Shown here one piece after another: positions 32,932 through 40,897 of a stretch of DNA of 40,897 nt. Numbering within the stretch: the first letter of the stretch is position 1; each line of letters opens with the position of its first letter. The DNA comes from Pseudomonadota bacterium. GTDB lineage: Bacteria > Pseudomonadota > Alphaproteobacteria > Micropepsales > Micropepsaceae. The stretch spans positions 1 through 40,897 of the forward strand of contig JAJZDZ010000024.1 of assembly GCA_021851325.1 (NCBI GenBank). The letters are read 5' to 3'. The notes beneath the pieces were generated by a model that made no database searches, was not told where the DNA came from, and worked only from the letters and a program-made list of their open reading frames with translations. The position numbers and the translations under genes were made by a program.

Positions 32932-34191
32932 TTGGATTGGGACCATTGGCGAGCCGGTATCGGCATCTGCCTCATTCTGTTTATGGCCTGGCTCTTCAGC
33001 GAGAATCGCCGCGCATTTCCCGTGCGGATCGTAGCTACAGGGCTTGGCATCCAGTTCACCCTCGCGCTCCTGCTGCTCAAGGTGCCGCTGGCGCGGGCCG
33101 GACTTCTCAGACTGAACGCGGTGGTAGATGCGCTGACCAAGGCCACTCGGGCCGGAACCGGCTTTGTGTTCGGTTATGTCGGAGGTGGAACGGCGCCTTT
33201 TGCCGTAACCAATCCCGAAGGGCTCACCAGCTTTGCCTTTGCCATTCTGCCCATGGTGATCGTGATCTCGGCGCTCGCGGCGCTGCTGTGGTATTGGCGC
33301 GTGCTGTCGGTCGTGGTCCATGCTCTGTCCTTCGGTTTGCGCAAGATCATGGGCATTGGCGGCGCGGTGGGGCTGGGTGCAGCCGCTACCATCTTCATCG
33401 GCATGGTAGAGGCGCCCCTGCTCATCCGCCCCTATCTCGCAAAGCTCACCCGCAATGAGCTGTTCATTCTTTGCACCGTCGGTCTTGCTACGGTGGCCGG
33501 CACGGTGTTCGTGCTCTACGCCACCATCGTCGGTCCAGTGGTGCCGGGAGCGCTCGGCCATATTCTGGTTGCCTCGATGCTCTCCTTGCCCGGTGCGATC
33601 ATCATCGCCAGCATCATGGTGCCGCCCGATGCACCATCAACTCCGGCCAATGCGGCGGAAGGCCTGACCTATCATTCGAGCATGGATGCGATTGCCCGTG
33701 GCACAGAGGACGGGCTGCGCATGTGGCTGTCGATCGTGGCCATGCTGCTTGTGATCGTGGCTCTTGTCCATCTCACCGACATCGTGCTGAAGGTACTTCC
33801 CGACATTGGTGGCACGCCGCTGTCGATGGAACGGATCTTCGGCTGGGCGTTTTCACCTTTCGCCTATGTGATCGGCATTCCCTGGCATGAAGCCAAGGCT
33901 GCCGGTGCGCTGATGGGCGACAAAACCGTGCTCAATGAATTCATTGCCTATGTCGACATGGCGCGCCTGCCAAGCGGCGTTCTTGATCCCAGGGTGCGGC
34001 TTATCCTGCTCTATGCCCTGTGCGGGTTTGCCAATTTTGGCTCGGTCGGCATCATGATCGCCGGCATGAGTTCGATGATACCCGAACGGCGGCAGGAACT
34101 GGTATCACTCGCTATGCGCGCACTGGTATCTGGAACACTTGCCAGCGCCATGAGCGGAGCTCTCATCGGCTTTCTGCCGCTGGGCTCCTGA
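32932..34191 (+). CDS. CNT-family concentrative nucleoside transporter (NupC-like)
   Basis: This 419-residue inner-membrane carrier has the family motifs GTGFVFGYVGGGTAPF with the cation/nucleoside loop, the re-entrant VGLGAAATIFIGMVEAPLLIRPYL (GMVEAPLL is the hallmark), KTVLNEFIAYVDMARL, and YALCGFANFGSVGIMIAG near the C-terminus. It would take up nucleosides with Na+ or H+. The start is a TTG at 32932 with a G-run (GGGGGGCG) just upstream; the first ATG is far inside the family fold. The stop is followed by an ATG after one base, so the transporter is coupled to an AraC-type regulator, suggesting control by nucleosides or by a catabolite. Confidence 0.88.
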   Translation: MDWDHWRAGIGICLILFMAWLFSENRRAFPVRIVATGLGIQFTLALLLLKVPLARAGLLRLNAVVDALTKATRAGTGFVFGYVGGGTAPFAVTNPEGLTSFAFAILPMVIVISALAALLWYWRVLSVVVHALSFGLRKIMGIGGAVGLGAAATIFIGMVEAPLLIRPYLAKLTRNELFILCTVGLATVAGTVFVLYATIVGPVVPGALGHILVASMLSLPGAIIIASIMVPPDAPSTPANAAEGLTYHSSMDAIARGTEDGLRMWLSIVAMLLVIVALVHLTDIVLKVLPDIGGTPLSMERIFGWAFSPFAYVIGIPWHEAKAAGALMGDKTVLNEFIAYVDMARLPSGVLDPRVRLILLYALCGFANFGSVGIMIAGMSSMIPERRQELVSLAMRALVSGTLASAMSGALIGFLPLGS

Positions 34192-34192
34192 C

Positions 34193-34897
34193 ATGGTACG
34201 CATCGGTAACACCAGATTTGGTCGCGAGCACTGGCAAGGCAGAGTGGAATTTGCACGGCACCGGCACAGCGATGCGTATGCCGCACTGGTGCTGTCTGGC
34301 GGCTATGAGGAATGCGGTTGTTTCGGCCGCGTGCGCGTGGGGCCTGGCGATGTCGTACTGCATACCCGCTTTGATGCCCACCTGGATCGCTTTGGTGCTG
34401 CAAGGACCGAAATCCTCAATCTGCCCTTGCCCCATATTGTTCCGGTTGCCAGGCTGGCATGGCTCTCTGATCCTGATGCGATCGTGCGTCTTGGTGAGCA
34501 GGATCTCCGAGCCGCGGCGAGACGATTGCTCTGCGAGCTCATGGCCAGGGCCGTCGCCATCTCAGACTGGCCTGACCGTCTTGCCCACGATCTGTCGTCG
34601 CCCGAGTTTCCGGGATTGACGCGATGGGCCCGACAGAACGGGCTGGCGCCGGAGACGGTCACACGCGGTTTTGTCCGCAGCTTTGGCATTACACCCTCGC
34701 ATTTTCGTCTGGAACGCCGTAGCCACGAGGCCCTTGCACGCATCACCGAGAGTGCGTTGCCGCTGGCACAGATTGCCCTGGAATGCGGCTTTGCCGACCA
34801 GCCACATATGACCCGGGCGATCAGCGCCCTTACAGGAGCCCCGCCAAGCGTCTGGCGACGACAAACCGGTTCAAGACACCACGTTCGCGGCCGATAA
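34193..34897 (+). CDS. AraC-family transcriptional regulator
   Basis: This is a 234-residue protein. The C-terminal 100 residues carry two helix-turn-helix motifs (GLTRWARQNGLAPETVTRGFVRSFG and LPLAQIALECGFADQPHMTRA), ending in the family's P-x-x-W segment. The N-terminal half is a cupin-like effector domain. The ATG lies one base after the transporter stop, so the pair is one translational unit. The regulator may control the transporter operon itself or a nearby catabolic gene set. Basic residues follow the second HTH; there is no terminator evident after it. Confidence 0.88.
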   Translation: MVRIGNTRFGREHWQGRVEFARHRHSDAYAALVLSGGYEECGCFGRVRVGPGDVVLHTRFDAHLDRFGAARTEILNLPLPHIVPVARLAWLSDPDAIVRLGEQDLRAAARRLLCELMARAVAISDWPDRLAHDLSSPEFPGLTRWARQNGLAPETVTRGFVRSFGITPSHFRLERRSHEALARITESALPLAQIALECGFADQPHMTRAISALTGAPPSVWRRQTGSRHHVRGR

Positions 34898-35112
34898 GAT
34901 CCCTCTGACAAGACCTGTGCTGAGACAGGCCCGTGAAAGCTGTCATGGCGGAGGATTGACGCGCGCAAATGCCGACCAGCTCCTGGTGTGGTCACCTTCC
35001 TGCTGGGCCTGGGGATCCCGATCGCAGCCGGAACCATGGTGGTACTCAGCCATCAGATCCGGGACCTGTTAGCCAGGTCCGTGTGGATTGTCATGACGAC
35101 GGCCTCTTTGCA

Positions 35113-36153
35113 TCAGGCATTGGGACCGTCACTGGGCGTCAAATCCGCGAACGCTGAAGCAAGCAATTCGTAAGAGTGCAGTCGGGCAGCAAAGTCATAG
35201 GTGATGGTTACGATTATCAATTCATCGGCGCCATGACTGGCGGACAGAGCAAGAAGCTGCTCCTTGACCCTTGCTGCGGTTCCGATCGCAGAACGGCCCT
35301 CAAGGCTCTGGAGAATGGCCCGCTCCCGCTCGTCATATTCATAGGCAAGAGCCTCCTGCGGCGAGGGGAACGCGATCGGGCGGCCAGTGAAAAGGCGCAC
35401 CGCCCAAAGTTGACGCGAGGCAGAGAGGTACTGGGCCTCCGGTGCCGTATCCGCAGCAAGCGCTGACACGCCCATGGCAACGCGCGGGGCCGGGCACCAC
35501 ACTGAGGGCTTGAAGCGGGCGCGATAGGCCTCAACTGCTTCCAGGCTGCCCTCCGGGCTGATGAAATGCGCATGGGCGAAAGGCAGGCCGAATTCGGCGG
35601 CATAGACAGCGCTGTGAATGCCGGAGCCGAGGAGCCAAAGCTCGGGCCGCGTGTTGCCCTGCGGCATGGCGTGGATGCCGCGATAGGGGTGGTCCACCGG
35701 CAGGGGAGAGCCCGCGGACGCATCGTCGAGCAATTGGCTGAGGAGATGAACCTGACTGGGAAAGGCTTCGATGCCATAAGACTGTGGCCCGGCCTGAAGT
35801 GCGCGGCTGGTACGCTCATCGGCGCCCGGTGCCCGGCCGATGCCCAGATCGATACGCCCCGGTGCGAGGGTCTCGAGCAGGCGGAACTGCTCGGCGACTT
35901 TAAGCGGGCTGTAATGCATCAGCATCACCCCACCCGACCCGATCCGGATCCGGCTGGTCTCTGCGGCCAGCCTGGCGATGAGGACTTCCGGTGCCGATCC
36001 GGCGAAGCTGGTGGAATTGTGGTGTTCGGCCACCCAGTAGCGATGGTAGCCGAGCCGCTCGGCGGCCTTGGCGAGGGTGATGGTTTCAGCGAGCGCCTCT
36101 TTGGCGGTGCCGTTTTTCCTGATGGGGGACTGATCCAGAACCGAAAGCTTCAT
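35113..36153 (-). CDS. LLM class flavin-dependent oxidoreductase
   Basis: This 346-residue luciferase-like monooxygenase-family protein has LDQSPIRKNGTAKEAL at the start, WVAEHHNSTSFAGSAPEVLIARLAA (the conserved E-H-H segment), IRIGSGGVMLMHYSPLKVAEQFRLLE and the APGRIDLGIGRAPG motif of the MsnO8-type group. It uses FMNH2 or F420 to oxidise an unknown substrate; the small size matches the single-subunit LLM group. I place the start at the ATG at 36153 (MKLSVLDQ), the family start; a longer frame to 36381 is translation noise. Confidence 0.87.
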   Translation of the reverse strand: MKLSVLDQSPIRKNGTAKEALAETITLAKAAERLGYHRYWVAEHHNSTSFAGSAPEVLIARLAAETSRIRIGSGGVMLMHYSPLKVAEQFRLLETLAPGRIDLGIGRAPGADERTSRALQAGPQSYGIEAFPSQVHLLSQLLDDASAGSPLPVDHPYRGIHAMPQGNTRPELWLLGSGIHSAVYAAEFGLPFAHAHFISPEGSLEAVEAYRARFKPSVWCPAPRVAMGVSALAADTAPEAQYLSASRQLWAVRLFTGRPIAFPSPQEALAYEYDERERAILQSLEGRSAIGTAARVKEQLLALSASHGADELIIVTITYDFAARLHSYELLASAFADLTPSDGPNA

Positions 36154-36478
36154 GATGGGCGAGCAACCTTGCCGAAAGAGGGGTCTGCAGACGGATCTTT
36201 GCGCTCTGCGACGCCGTGATTCCAGCTTAACCGCAGCAGGCCGGCAGAGCCCATAGGGCGGATTGCGCCCGCGGGCCTCTTTGCCGCAGAGCCTGGCCCA
36301 CGCGCCTCTCCTGTGAGGCAGGATGAACCGGAACCGGGAGGAAATGCCTGCAAAACTCCTGCCGGACCCTGCGGGCGGCAAGATCGGATATCCAGCCTCT
36401 GCGGGCCCATATCCGTCGCATTGGCCTGCCGCACAAATCGGCTAGACTTGCGCTCTGCAACTCCAACAGAGACGATCA
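36154..36478. other. Divergent intergenic region between LLM and ACAD genes
   Basis: These 325 bases hold promoters for both directions, but no clear -35/-10 pairs or hairpins stand out. It is GC-rich throughout. No gene is supported. Confidence 0.5.
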
Positions 36479-37624
36479 ATGGCGCTCGACGCTGAAACCC
36501 TCCAGCAATTGCTTGACACGGTCCGCCGCTTTGTAACCGAGCGCTGTGTCCCGATCGAAGGGAAGGTGGCCGACGACGACAAGGTGCCCGACGAGATTAT
36601 CGCCGAGATGCGCAGCCTTGGCCTTTTCGGACTTTCCGTGCCTGAGGAATATGGCGGCCTGGGTCTTTCCATGACCGAGGAGGTGAAGGTCATGTTCGAA
36701 CTTGGCCAGACCTCCCCGGCCTTTCGCTCCGTGATTGGCACCAATGTCGGAATCGGCAGCCAGGGCGTCGTCATGTTTGGCACCGAACAGCAGAAGCGCG
36801 AATGGCTGCCCAAGCTCGCCAGTGGCGAGGTGACTGCGAGCTTTGCGCTGACCGAGCCCGGTGCCGGTTCAGATGCAGCCTCGCTCAAGGTGCAGGCCCG
36901 ACGCTATGGCGATCATTATGTCATCAACGGCACCAAACGATATATCACCAACGCCAATCGTGCCCGCATGTTTACACTGATGGCCCGCACCGATCCCGGC
37001 AAGCGTGGGGCTTCGGGGGTCACCGCTTTCATCGTTCCGGCGACAACGCCGGGAATCTCGGTCGGCCGACCCGAGCGGAAAATGGGCCAGCAGGGCGCTC
37101 ACATCAGCGATGTGGTGTTTCAGGATGTGCGGATTCCGGCCGAGTGCAGGCTGGGTGAAGAGGGCGAAGGCTTCAAGGTGGCAATGCAGGTCCTTGATCG
37201 TGGCCGTCTTCATATTTCGGCGGTCTGTGTCGGGGTAGCTGAGCGGCTCATCCGGGAGGCGCTGAATTATGCGCGCACCCGTGAGCAGTTCGGCCAGCCG
37301 ATTGCCGAATTCCAGCTGATCCAGGGAATGCTCGCCGATTGCCGGACCGAGGCCTACGCCGCGCGCTGCATGGTGCTCGATGCTGCGGCCAAACGTGATG
37401 CCGGTATCAATGTGACGATGGAAGCCTCGTGTACCAAATATTTCGCCTCCGAAATGGTTGGACGGGTGGCAGACCGTGCAGTGCAGATCTTCGGCGGCGC
37501 CGGGTATATTGCCGACTATGGGATCGAACGCTTCTATCGTGATGTTCGCATCTTCCGCATCTATGAAGGTACCAGCCAGATTCAGCAGCTCGTCATCGCC
37601 CGCAACATGCTGAAAAGCGACTGA
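36479..37624 (+). CDS. Acyl-CoA dehydrogenase, canonical type
   Basis: This 381-residue enzyme has the full classical signature: VPEEYGGLGLS, FALTEPGAGSDAAS, GTKRYITNANRA, TREQFGQPIAEFQ, and the C-terminal RIYEGTSQIQQLV. The Glu of YEGT is the catalytic base of short/medium-chain ACADs, so unlike the paired ACADs upstream this one should be an independent homotetramer. It oxidises an acyl-CoA and passes electrons to ETF. Its stop overlaps the start of the UDG-like gene (TGATG). The substrate is not visible from the sequence. Confidence 0.92.
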   Translation: MALDAETLQQLLDTVRRFVTERCVPIEGKVADDDKVPDEIIAEMRSLGLFGLSVPEEYGGLGLSMTEEVKVMFELGQTSPAFRSVIGTNVGIGSQGVVMFGTEQQKREWLPKLASGEVTASFALTEPGAGSDAASLKVQARRYGDHYVINGTKRYITNANRARMFTLMARTDPGKRGASGVTAFIVPATTPGISVGRPERKMGQQGAHISDVVFQDVRIPAECRLGEEGEGFKVAMQVLDRGRLHISAVCVGVAERLIREALNYARTREQFGQPIAEFQLIQGMLADCRTEAYAARCMVLDAAAKRDAGINVTMEASCTKYFASEMVGRVADRAVQIFGGAGYIADYGIERFYRDVRIFRIYEGTSQIQQLVIARNMLKSD

Positions 37625-38232
37625 TGGCCGCGGTTCCCGACAGGACCGATCCGCTTGCACACTTGCTGGCCGAAATTCGTGCCTGCCGGCTCTGTGCCGA
37701 ACATCTTGAGCCAAGACCCGTTCTGCGGGTCTCACGCTCGGCGCGCATCCTGATCGCAGGCCAGGCGCCAGGACTGCGCGTGCACCGCAGCGGAGTTCCG
37801 TTCAGCGATCCATCCGGCGACCGGCTGCGTCAGTGGATGGGAATCGACACCGATATTTTCTATGACGAACGCCGGATTGCCATCATTCCCATGGGCTTCT
37901 GCTTTCCCGGCTATTCGGCAGCCGGTGCCGACAAGCCGCCGCGGCGCGAATGTGCCAGGACCTGGCGGCATCTGCTGATGCAAGAGCTGTCGGGTTTTGC
38001 GCTCACCCTGGCAATCGGCAGCTATGCGCAGGCCTGGCATCTGGGCCGCCGCCGCAAACAAAGTCTCGGTGAAACCGTCCGCGCCTTCGCCGATTATGCT
38101 CCTGACATCATTCCTCTGCCGCACCCGTCGTGGCGTAACAATGCATGGCTGAAGAAGAATCCATGGTTCGAACGCGAATTGCTTCCTCATTTGCGCGCCT
38201 CGGTAGCCGCGCAGCTGTCCTTTGCCTCCTGA
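37624..38232 (+). CDS. Uracil-DNA glycosylase superfamily protein
   Basis: This 202-residue protein begins with an IRACRLCAEHLEP segment (C21, C24), then IAGQAPGLRVHRSGVPFSD, where the GQAPG (46-50) matches the phosphate/active-site loop of UDG families 4-5, and ends with PLPHPSWRNNAWLKKNPWFE, the H-P-S loop. Such enzymes remove uracil or damaged bases. Only two of the Cys of the iron-sulphur type are visible here, so a FeS cluster is unlikely. It starts with an ATG overlapping the ACAD stop and its end overlaps the lipoprotein gene by 70 bases. Confidence 0.82.
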   Translation: MAAVPDRTDPLAHLLAEIRACRLCAEHLEPRPVLRVSRSARILIAGQAPGLRVHRSGVPFSDPSGDRLRQWMGIDTDIFYDERRIAIIPMGFCFPGYSAAGADKPPRRECARTWRHLLMQELSGFALTLAIGSYAQAWHLGRRRKQSLGETVRAFADYAPDIIPLPHPSWRNNAWLKKNPWFERELLPHLRASVAAQLSFAS

Positions 38233-39284
38233 GCCTTGCCGCCTGCGCGCCAAGCCTGGCGCCGCCTGGTGACGAAGCTCAGATACCGTATCTGTCCGCC
38301 CACGCCTTCATCACCCGGGATGGACTGCACCTGCCGCTGCGCCAGTGGGACGCGGCCAAGCCCCGGGCGATTATCGTCGCGCTGCATGGCATGAGCGATT
38401 ATTCCGAAGCCTTCGACATGCCCGGGCCATGGTTTGCTGCCCATGGCATTACAATGCTGGCCTATGACCAGCGCGGTTTCGGGGCGGCCCCCGATCGCGG
38501 CATCTGGGCTGGCGGTTCACGCATGCGGCAGGATCTGAGCGACATGGTGACGGCGGTCAAGGCGCGGTATCCGGGACTGCCCGTGTTTGCGCTTGGCGAG
38601 AGTATGGGTGGCGCCGTTGTGCTGTCGGCGCTGGCCGATCACGATCCGCCGCGCATCGCTGGCGCAATCCTCGCGGCGCCTGCGGTGTGGGCCCGTGAGG
38701 ACATGCCACTGTCCTACCGCGTGGTGCTGTTCCTGGCGGCACACCTTGTGCCCTGGCTGAAGCTTTCGGGACAGGGGTTGCATATCATGCCGTCGGACAA
38801 CATTCCGATGCTGATCAAGCTGTCCCGTGATCCCCTGTTTCAGCACCATGCCCGTGTCGATCAGATCTACGGTCTCGTCAATCTCATGGACAGGGCGCGT
38901 CGGGCACCGGAACATCTGATCGCTCCACCGCCGATCCTTTACCTCTATGGTGCGCACGACCAGATCATCCCGCGCAAGTCCGCTAAGGATACGATCGCGG
39001 CGCTGGGCCGGCGTGCAACTGTGGTTGAGTTTGCGCATGGCTATCACATGCTGCTGCGCGATCTCGACCGCAAGCTTGTCTGGCGTACCATACTCAAATG
39101 GGTAGACGCCCATCTTTCGCGCATTCCTGCCATGCCATCCACGCGCATCTCGTCTGGCATTCCACCTGCGAAAACGTCCACCCTCGCCGCGCACAAAATT
39201 GCCGCGCGAGCGGGGCGCAGCAGCAAGAGAAGTGAACAAAATCGCGCTGTGGCTGTGGAAAAATCCCACCGGTCCACCCGCTGA
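38163..39284 (+). CDS. Lipoprotein alpha/beta-hydrolase (monoacylglycerol-lipase-like)
   Basis: This 373-residue protein starts MVRTRIASSFARLG and has a lipobox LLSLAAC with Cys28, so it is probably lipid-anchored in the periplasm. The hydrolase core shows LHGMSDYSEAF, the GESMGG nucleophile (Ser147), GAHDQ for the Asp, and the C-terminal FAHGYH for the His, so the triad is complete, in the order of monoglyceride lipases and lysophospholipases. An ATG six codons upstream (38145) would put acidic residues in front of the signal peptide, so I prefer 38163. It overlaps the UDG-like gene by 70 bases. About 45 C-terminal residues, rich in Ser, Ala and Arg, extend beyond the fold and look unstructured. 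Confidence 0.8.
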   Translation: MVRTRIASSFARLGSRAAVLCLLSLAACAPSLAPPGDEAQIPYLSAHAFITRDGLHLPLRQWDAAKPRAIIVALHGMSDYSEAFDMPGPWFAAHGITMLAYDQRGFGAAPDRGIWAGGSRMRQDLSDMVTAVKARYPGLPVFALGESMGGAVVLSALADHDPPRIAGAILAAPAVWAREDMPLSYRVVLFLAAHLVPWLKLSGQGLHIMPSDNIPMLIKLSRDPLFQHHARVDQIYGLVNLMDRARRAPEHLIAPPPILYLYGAHDQIIPRKSAKDTIAALGRRATVVEFAHGYHMLLRDLDRKLVWRTILKWVDAHLSRIPAMPSTRISSGIPPAKTSTLAAHKIAARAGRSSKRSEQNRAVAVEKSHRSTR

Positions 39285-39441
39285 AGGGACGGCTCGAACG
39301 GACAAATGTGCGAAGCAGGGTCACCGTCTTTGCCACATTGCTTCACGCCGCTGAACGCTGGAGCGGGTGAGATGTGGGCGCTTGCAATGCGCGCGCACTC
39401 TGGGTACGCGAACCATAACAGGAACCAGGCGGGAGGCATCC

Positions 39442-40897
39442 ATGAAAGAGCTGCACCATTTCCTCAATGGGGAAAGGGTAAAGGGAACATCTGGCCGTTT
39501 TGGCGAGGTGTTTGATCCCAGCCTGGGGACCATCCAGGCCAAAGCCCCGCTTGCCTCCAAAAGCGAAGTGCGCCAGGCGGTGGACTATGCCCGTGCCGCC
39601 TTTCCCAAATGGGCTGCCGTCAATCCGCAGCGGCGCGCCCGCGTCATGTTTGAATTCAAACGTCTGGTCGAGGCCAATATGGATGAGCTGGCCAGGCTGC
39701 TGTCGAGCGAGCATGGCAAGCTGATTGCCGATTCCCGTGGTGACGTGCAGCGTGGCCTCGAAGTCATCGAATTTGCCTGCGGTATTCCCCACCTGCAGAA
39801 GGGTGAATATACCGAGGGCGCCGGCCCCGGCATCGACGTCTACTCCATGCGCCAGCCGCTGGGAGTTGTCGCGGGCATCACCCCGTTCAACTTCCCGGCG
39901 ATGATCCCGATGTGGATGTTCGGTGTCGCCATCGCCTGCGGCAATTGCTTTATCAACAAGCCCAGCGAGAAAGATCCAAGCGTACCGCTGCGCCTTGCCG
40001 AACTCTTCATGGAGGCAGGTGGACCTCCGGGGGTGCTGCAGGTGGTCAACGGCGACAAGGAAGCCGTGGACGCCATCCTCGATGACCCGGACATCCAAGC
40101 TGTCAGCTTCGTGGGGTCGACAGCCATTGCGCAATATGTCTACGCCCGCGGTACCCAGAACGGAAAGCGCGTGCAGGCCATGGGCGGTGCGAAAAACCAC
40201 GCCATCATCATGCCCGACGCCGATCTCGATCAGGTCACCAACGATCTCATCGGTGCAGGTTATGGTTCGGCCGGCGAACGCTGCATGGCCGTTCCGGTTG
40301 CCGTTCCGGTCAGTGACAAGATCGCCGATGCGCTGGTGCAGCGTCTGAAACGGCAGGTTGAAAACCTCAAGATCGGACCGTCCTCCGATCCCGATGCCGC
40401 CTTTGGTCCCCTGGTAAGCGTGGCCCATCGCCAGAAGGTGATCGATCACATCGCATCTGGTGTCAAAGAGGGCGCTGAGCTCGTGGTCGATGGCCGGGGC
40501 TTCAAGATGCAGGGCTATGAGAGCGGGTTCTATCTGGGGGCGTCGCTGTTTGACCGCGTTACCCCGGCCATGCGGACCTACCAGGAAGAGATCTTTGGAC
40601 CGGTTCTTCAGGTGGTGCGGGCTAACGATTTCGATGAAGCGATTGCGCTGCCCTCACAGCATGCCTATGGCAACGGTGTCGCCATCTTTACCCGCGACGG
40701 GGATGCGGCCCGCGAATTCGCCGCACGGGTCCAGGTTGGCATGGTCGGTATCAATGTCCCCATCCCGGTACCAATCGCCTATTATACTTTCGGCGGCTGG
40801 AAACGTTCGGCCTTTGGCGATGTCAACCAGCACGGCACCGAAGGGGTACGCTTCTGGACCAAGATCAAGACCGTGACCCAGCGCTGGCCCAAGGGTG
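39442..40897 (+). CDS. mmsA: Methylmalonate-semialdehyde dehydrogenase (CoA-acylating), cut by right edge
   Basis: This aldehyde dehydrogenase runs for 485 codons to the window edge without a stop; the family is near 500 residues, so only the last few are missing. It starts MKELHHFLNGERVKG with GGGAGGCATCC before the ATG. Diagnostic features are TPFNFPAMIPMWMFG (148-162), GSTAIAQYVYARGT, GSAGERCMAVP with catalytic Cys281, and MGGAKNHAI, where Asn252 stands where other ALDHs have the Glu base, a known mark of MMSDH. It converts methylmalonate semialdehyde to propionyl-CoA in valine (and thymine) breakdown, matching the acyl-CoA oxidation genes nearby. Confidence 0.92.
   Translation, partial: MKELHHFLNGERVKGTSGRFGEVFDPSLGTIQAKAPLASKSEVRQAVDYARAAFPKWAAVNPQRRARVMFEFKRLVEANMDELARLLSSEHGKLIADSRGDVQRGLEVIEFACGIPHLQKGEYTEGAGPGIDVYSMRQPLGVVAGITPFNFPAMIPMWMFGVAIACGNCFINKPSEKDPSVPLRLAELFMEAGGPPGVLQVVNGDKEAVDAILDDPDIQAVSFVGSTAIAQYVYARGTQNGKRVQAMGGAKNHAIIMPDADLDQVTNDLIGAGYGSAGERCMAVPVAVPVSDKIADALVQRLKRQVENLKIGPSSDPDAAFGPLVSVAHRQKVIDHIASGVKEGAELVVDGRGFKMQGYESGFYLGASLFDRVTPAMRTYQEEIFGPVLQVVRANDFDEAIALPSQHAYGNGVAIFTRDGDAAREFAARVQVGMVGINVPIPVPIAYYTFGGWKRSAFGDVNQHGTEGVRFWTKIKTVTQRWPKG

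Noticed and set aside
34988..35173. 61-codon plus-strand frame after the AraC gene
   Set aside because: It overlaps the end of the LLM gene on the other strand and has no ribosome site or family motif.

Overview
The window reads as chromosomal DNA of a GC-rich alphaproteobacterium. The organism is inferred from gene content only: TonB-dependent receptors, a secreted DUF6491-type protein, several acyl-CoA dehydrogenases, an RhlE-type helicase, an MmsA-type dehydrogenase and HWE-free classical histidine kinases. A Micropepsaceae/Rhizomicrobium-, sphingomonad- or Caulobacter-like host would fit, but no marker here fixes the genus.

Layout. (1) 1-7.9 kb: the 3' end of a TonB-dependent receptor with a perfect 13-bp terminator stem; a leftward operon of two paralogous ferritin-like diiron proteins plus a Cys4 zinc-ribbon protein; a complete TonB receptor with its own terminator and an AT-rich upstream region; and a small secreted protein. 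(2) 7.9-14.9 kb: an accessory island around a tRNA-Gly(CCC) gene. It holds an AbiEi/AbiEii operon with an operator-like inverted repeat over its promoter. The operon is translationally coupled to a frameshifted PD-(D/E)xK nuclease-like gene and followed by a possible HEPN/Abi-type protein. Next come the remains of an E2-only (type II short) CBASS locus: an apparently intact E2-like/SEC-C protein and only the C-terminal third of the CD-NTase. On the far side of the tRNA lies a second, decayed copy of the AbiEii/nuclease junction with in-frame stops. (3) 14.9-20.5 kb: a GDT1/UPF0016 manganese exporter behind a yybP-ykoY manganese riboswitch, a multipass membrane protein, a DUF2089/membrane/SHOCT operon and an RhlE-like DEAD-box helicase. 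(4) 20.5-40.9 kb: core metabolism and signalling. This includes an M20 peptidase, AroQ chorismate mutase, an acyl-CoA dehydrogenase pair with a crotonase, three unpaired histidine kinases, a monooxygenase-like ABM protein, a hydroxyacyl-CoA dehydrogenase-like SDR, an acyltransferase, a nucleoside transporter with an AraC regulator, an LLM oxidoreductase, a third acyl-CoA dehydrogenase with a UDG-like protein and a lipoprotein hydrolase, and a methylmalonate-semialdehyde dehydrogenase running off the right edge.

How it fits together. The right half is enriched in beta-oxidation-type enzymes (three ACADs, crotonase, SDR, MmsA), which suggests degradation of branched, isoprenoid or sterol-like acyl chains to propionyl- or acetyl-CoA. 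The left middle is a layered defence hotspot in which one module (AbiE) looks alive and others (CBASS, second AbiE, nuclease) are decaying. The most unusual unit is the AbiEi-AbiEii-nuclease-HEPN-like polycistron. The diiron-twin plus zinc-ribbon operon is the best candidate for an undescribed enzyme system outside defence.
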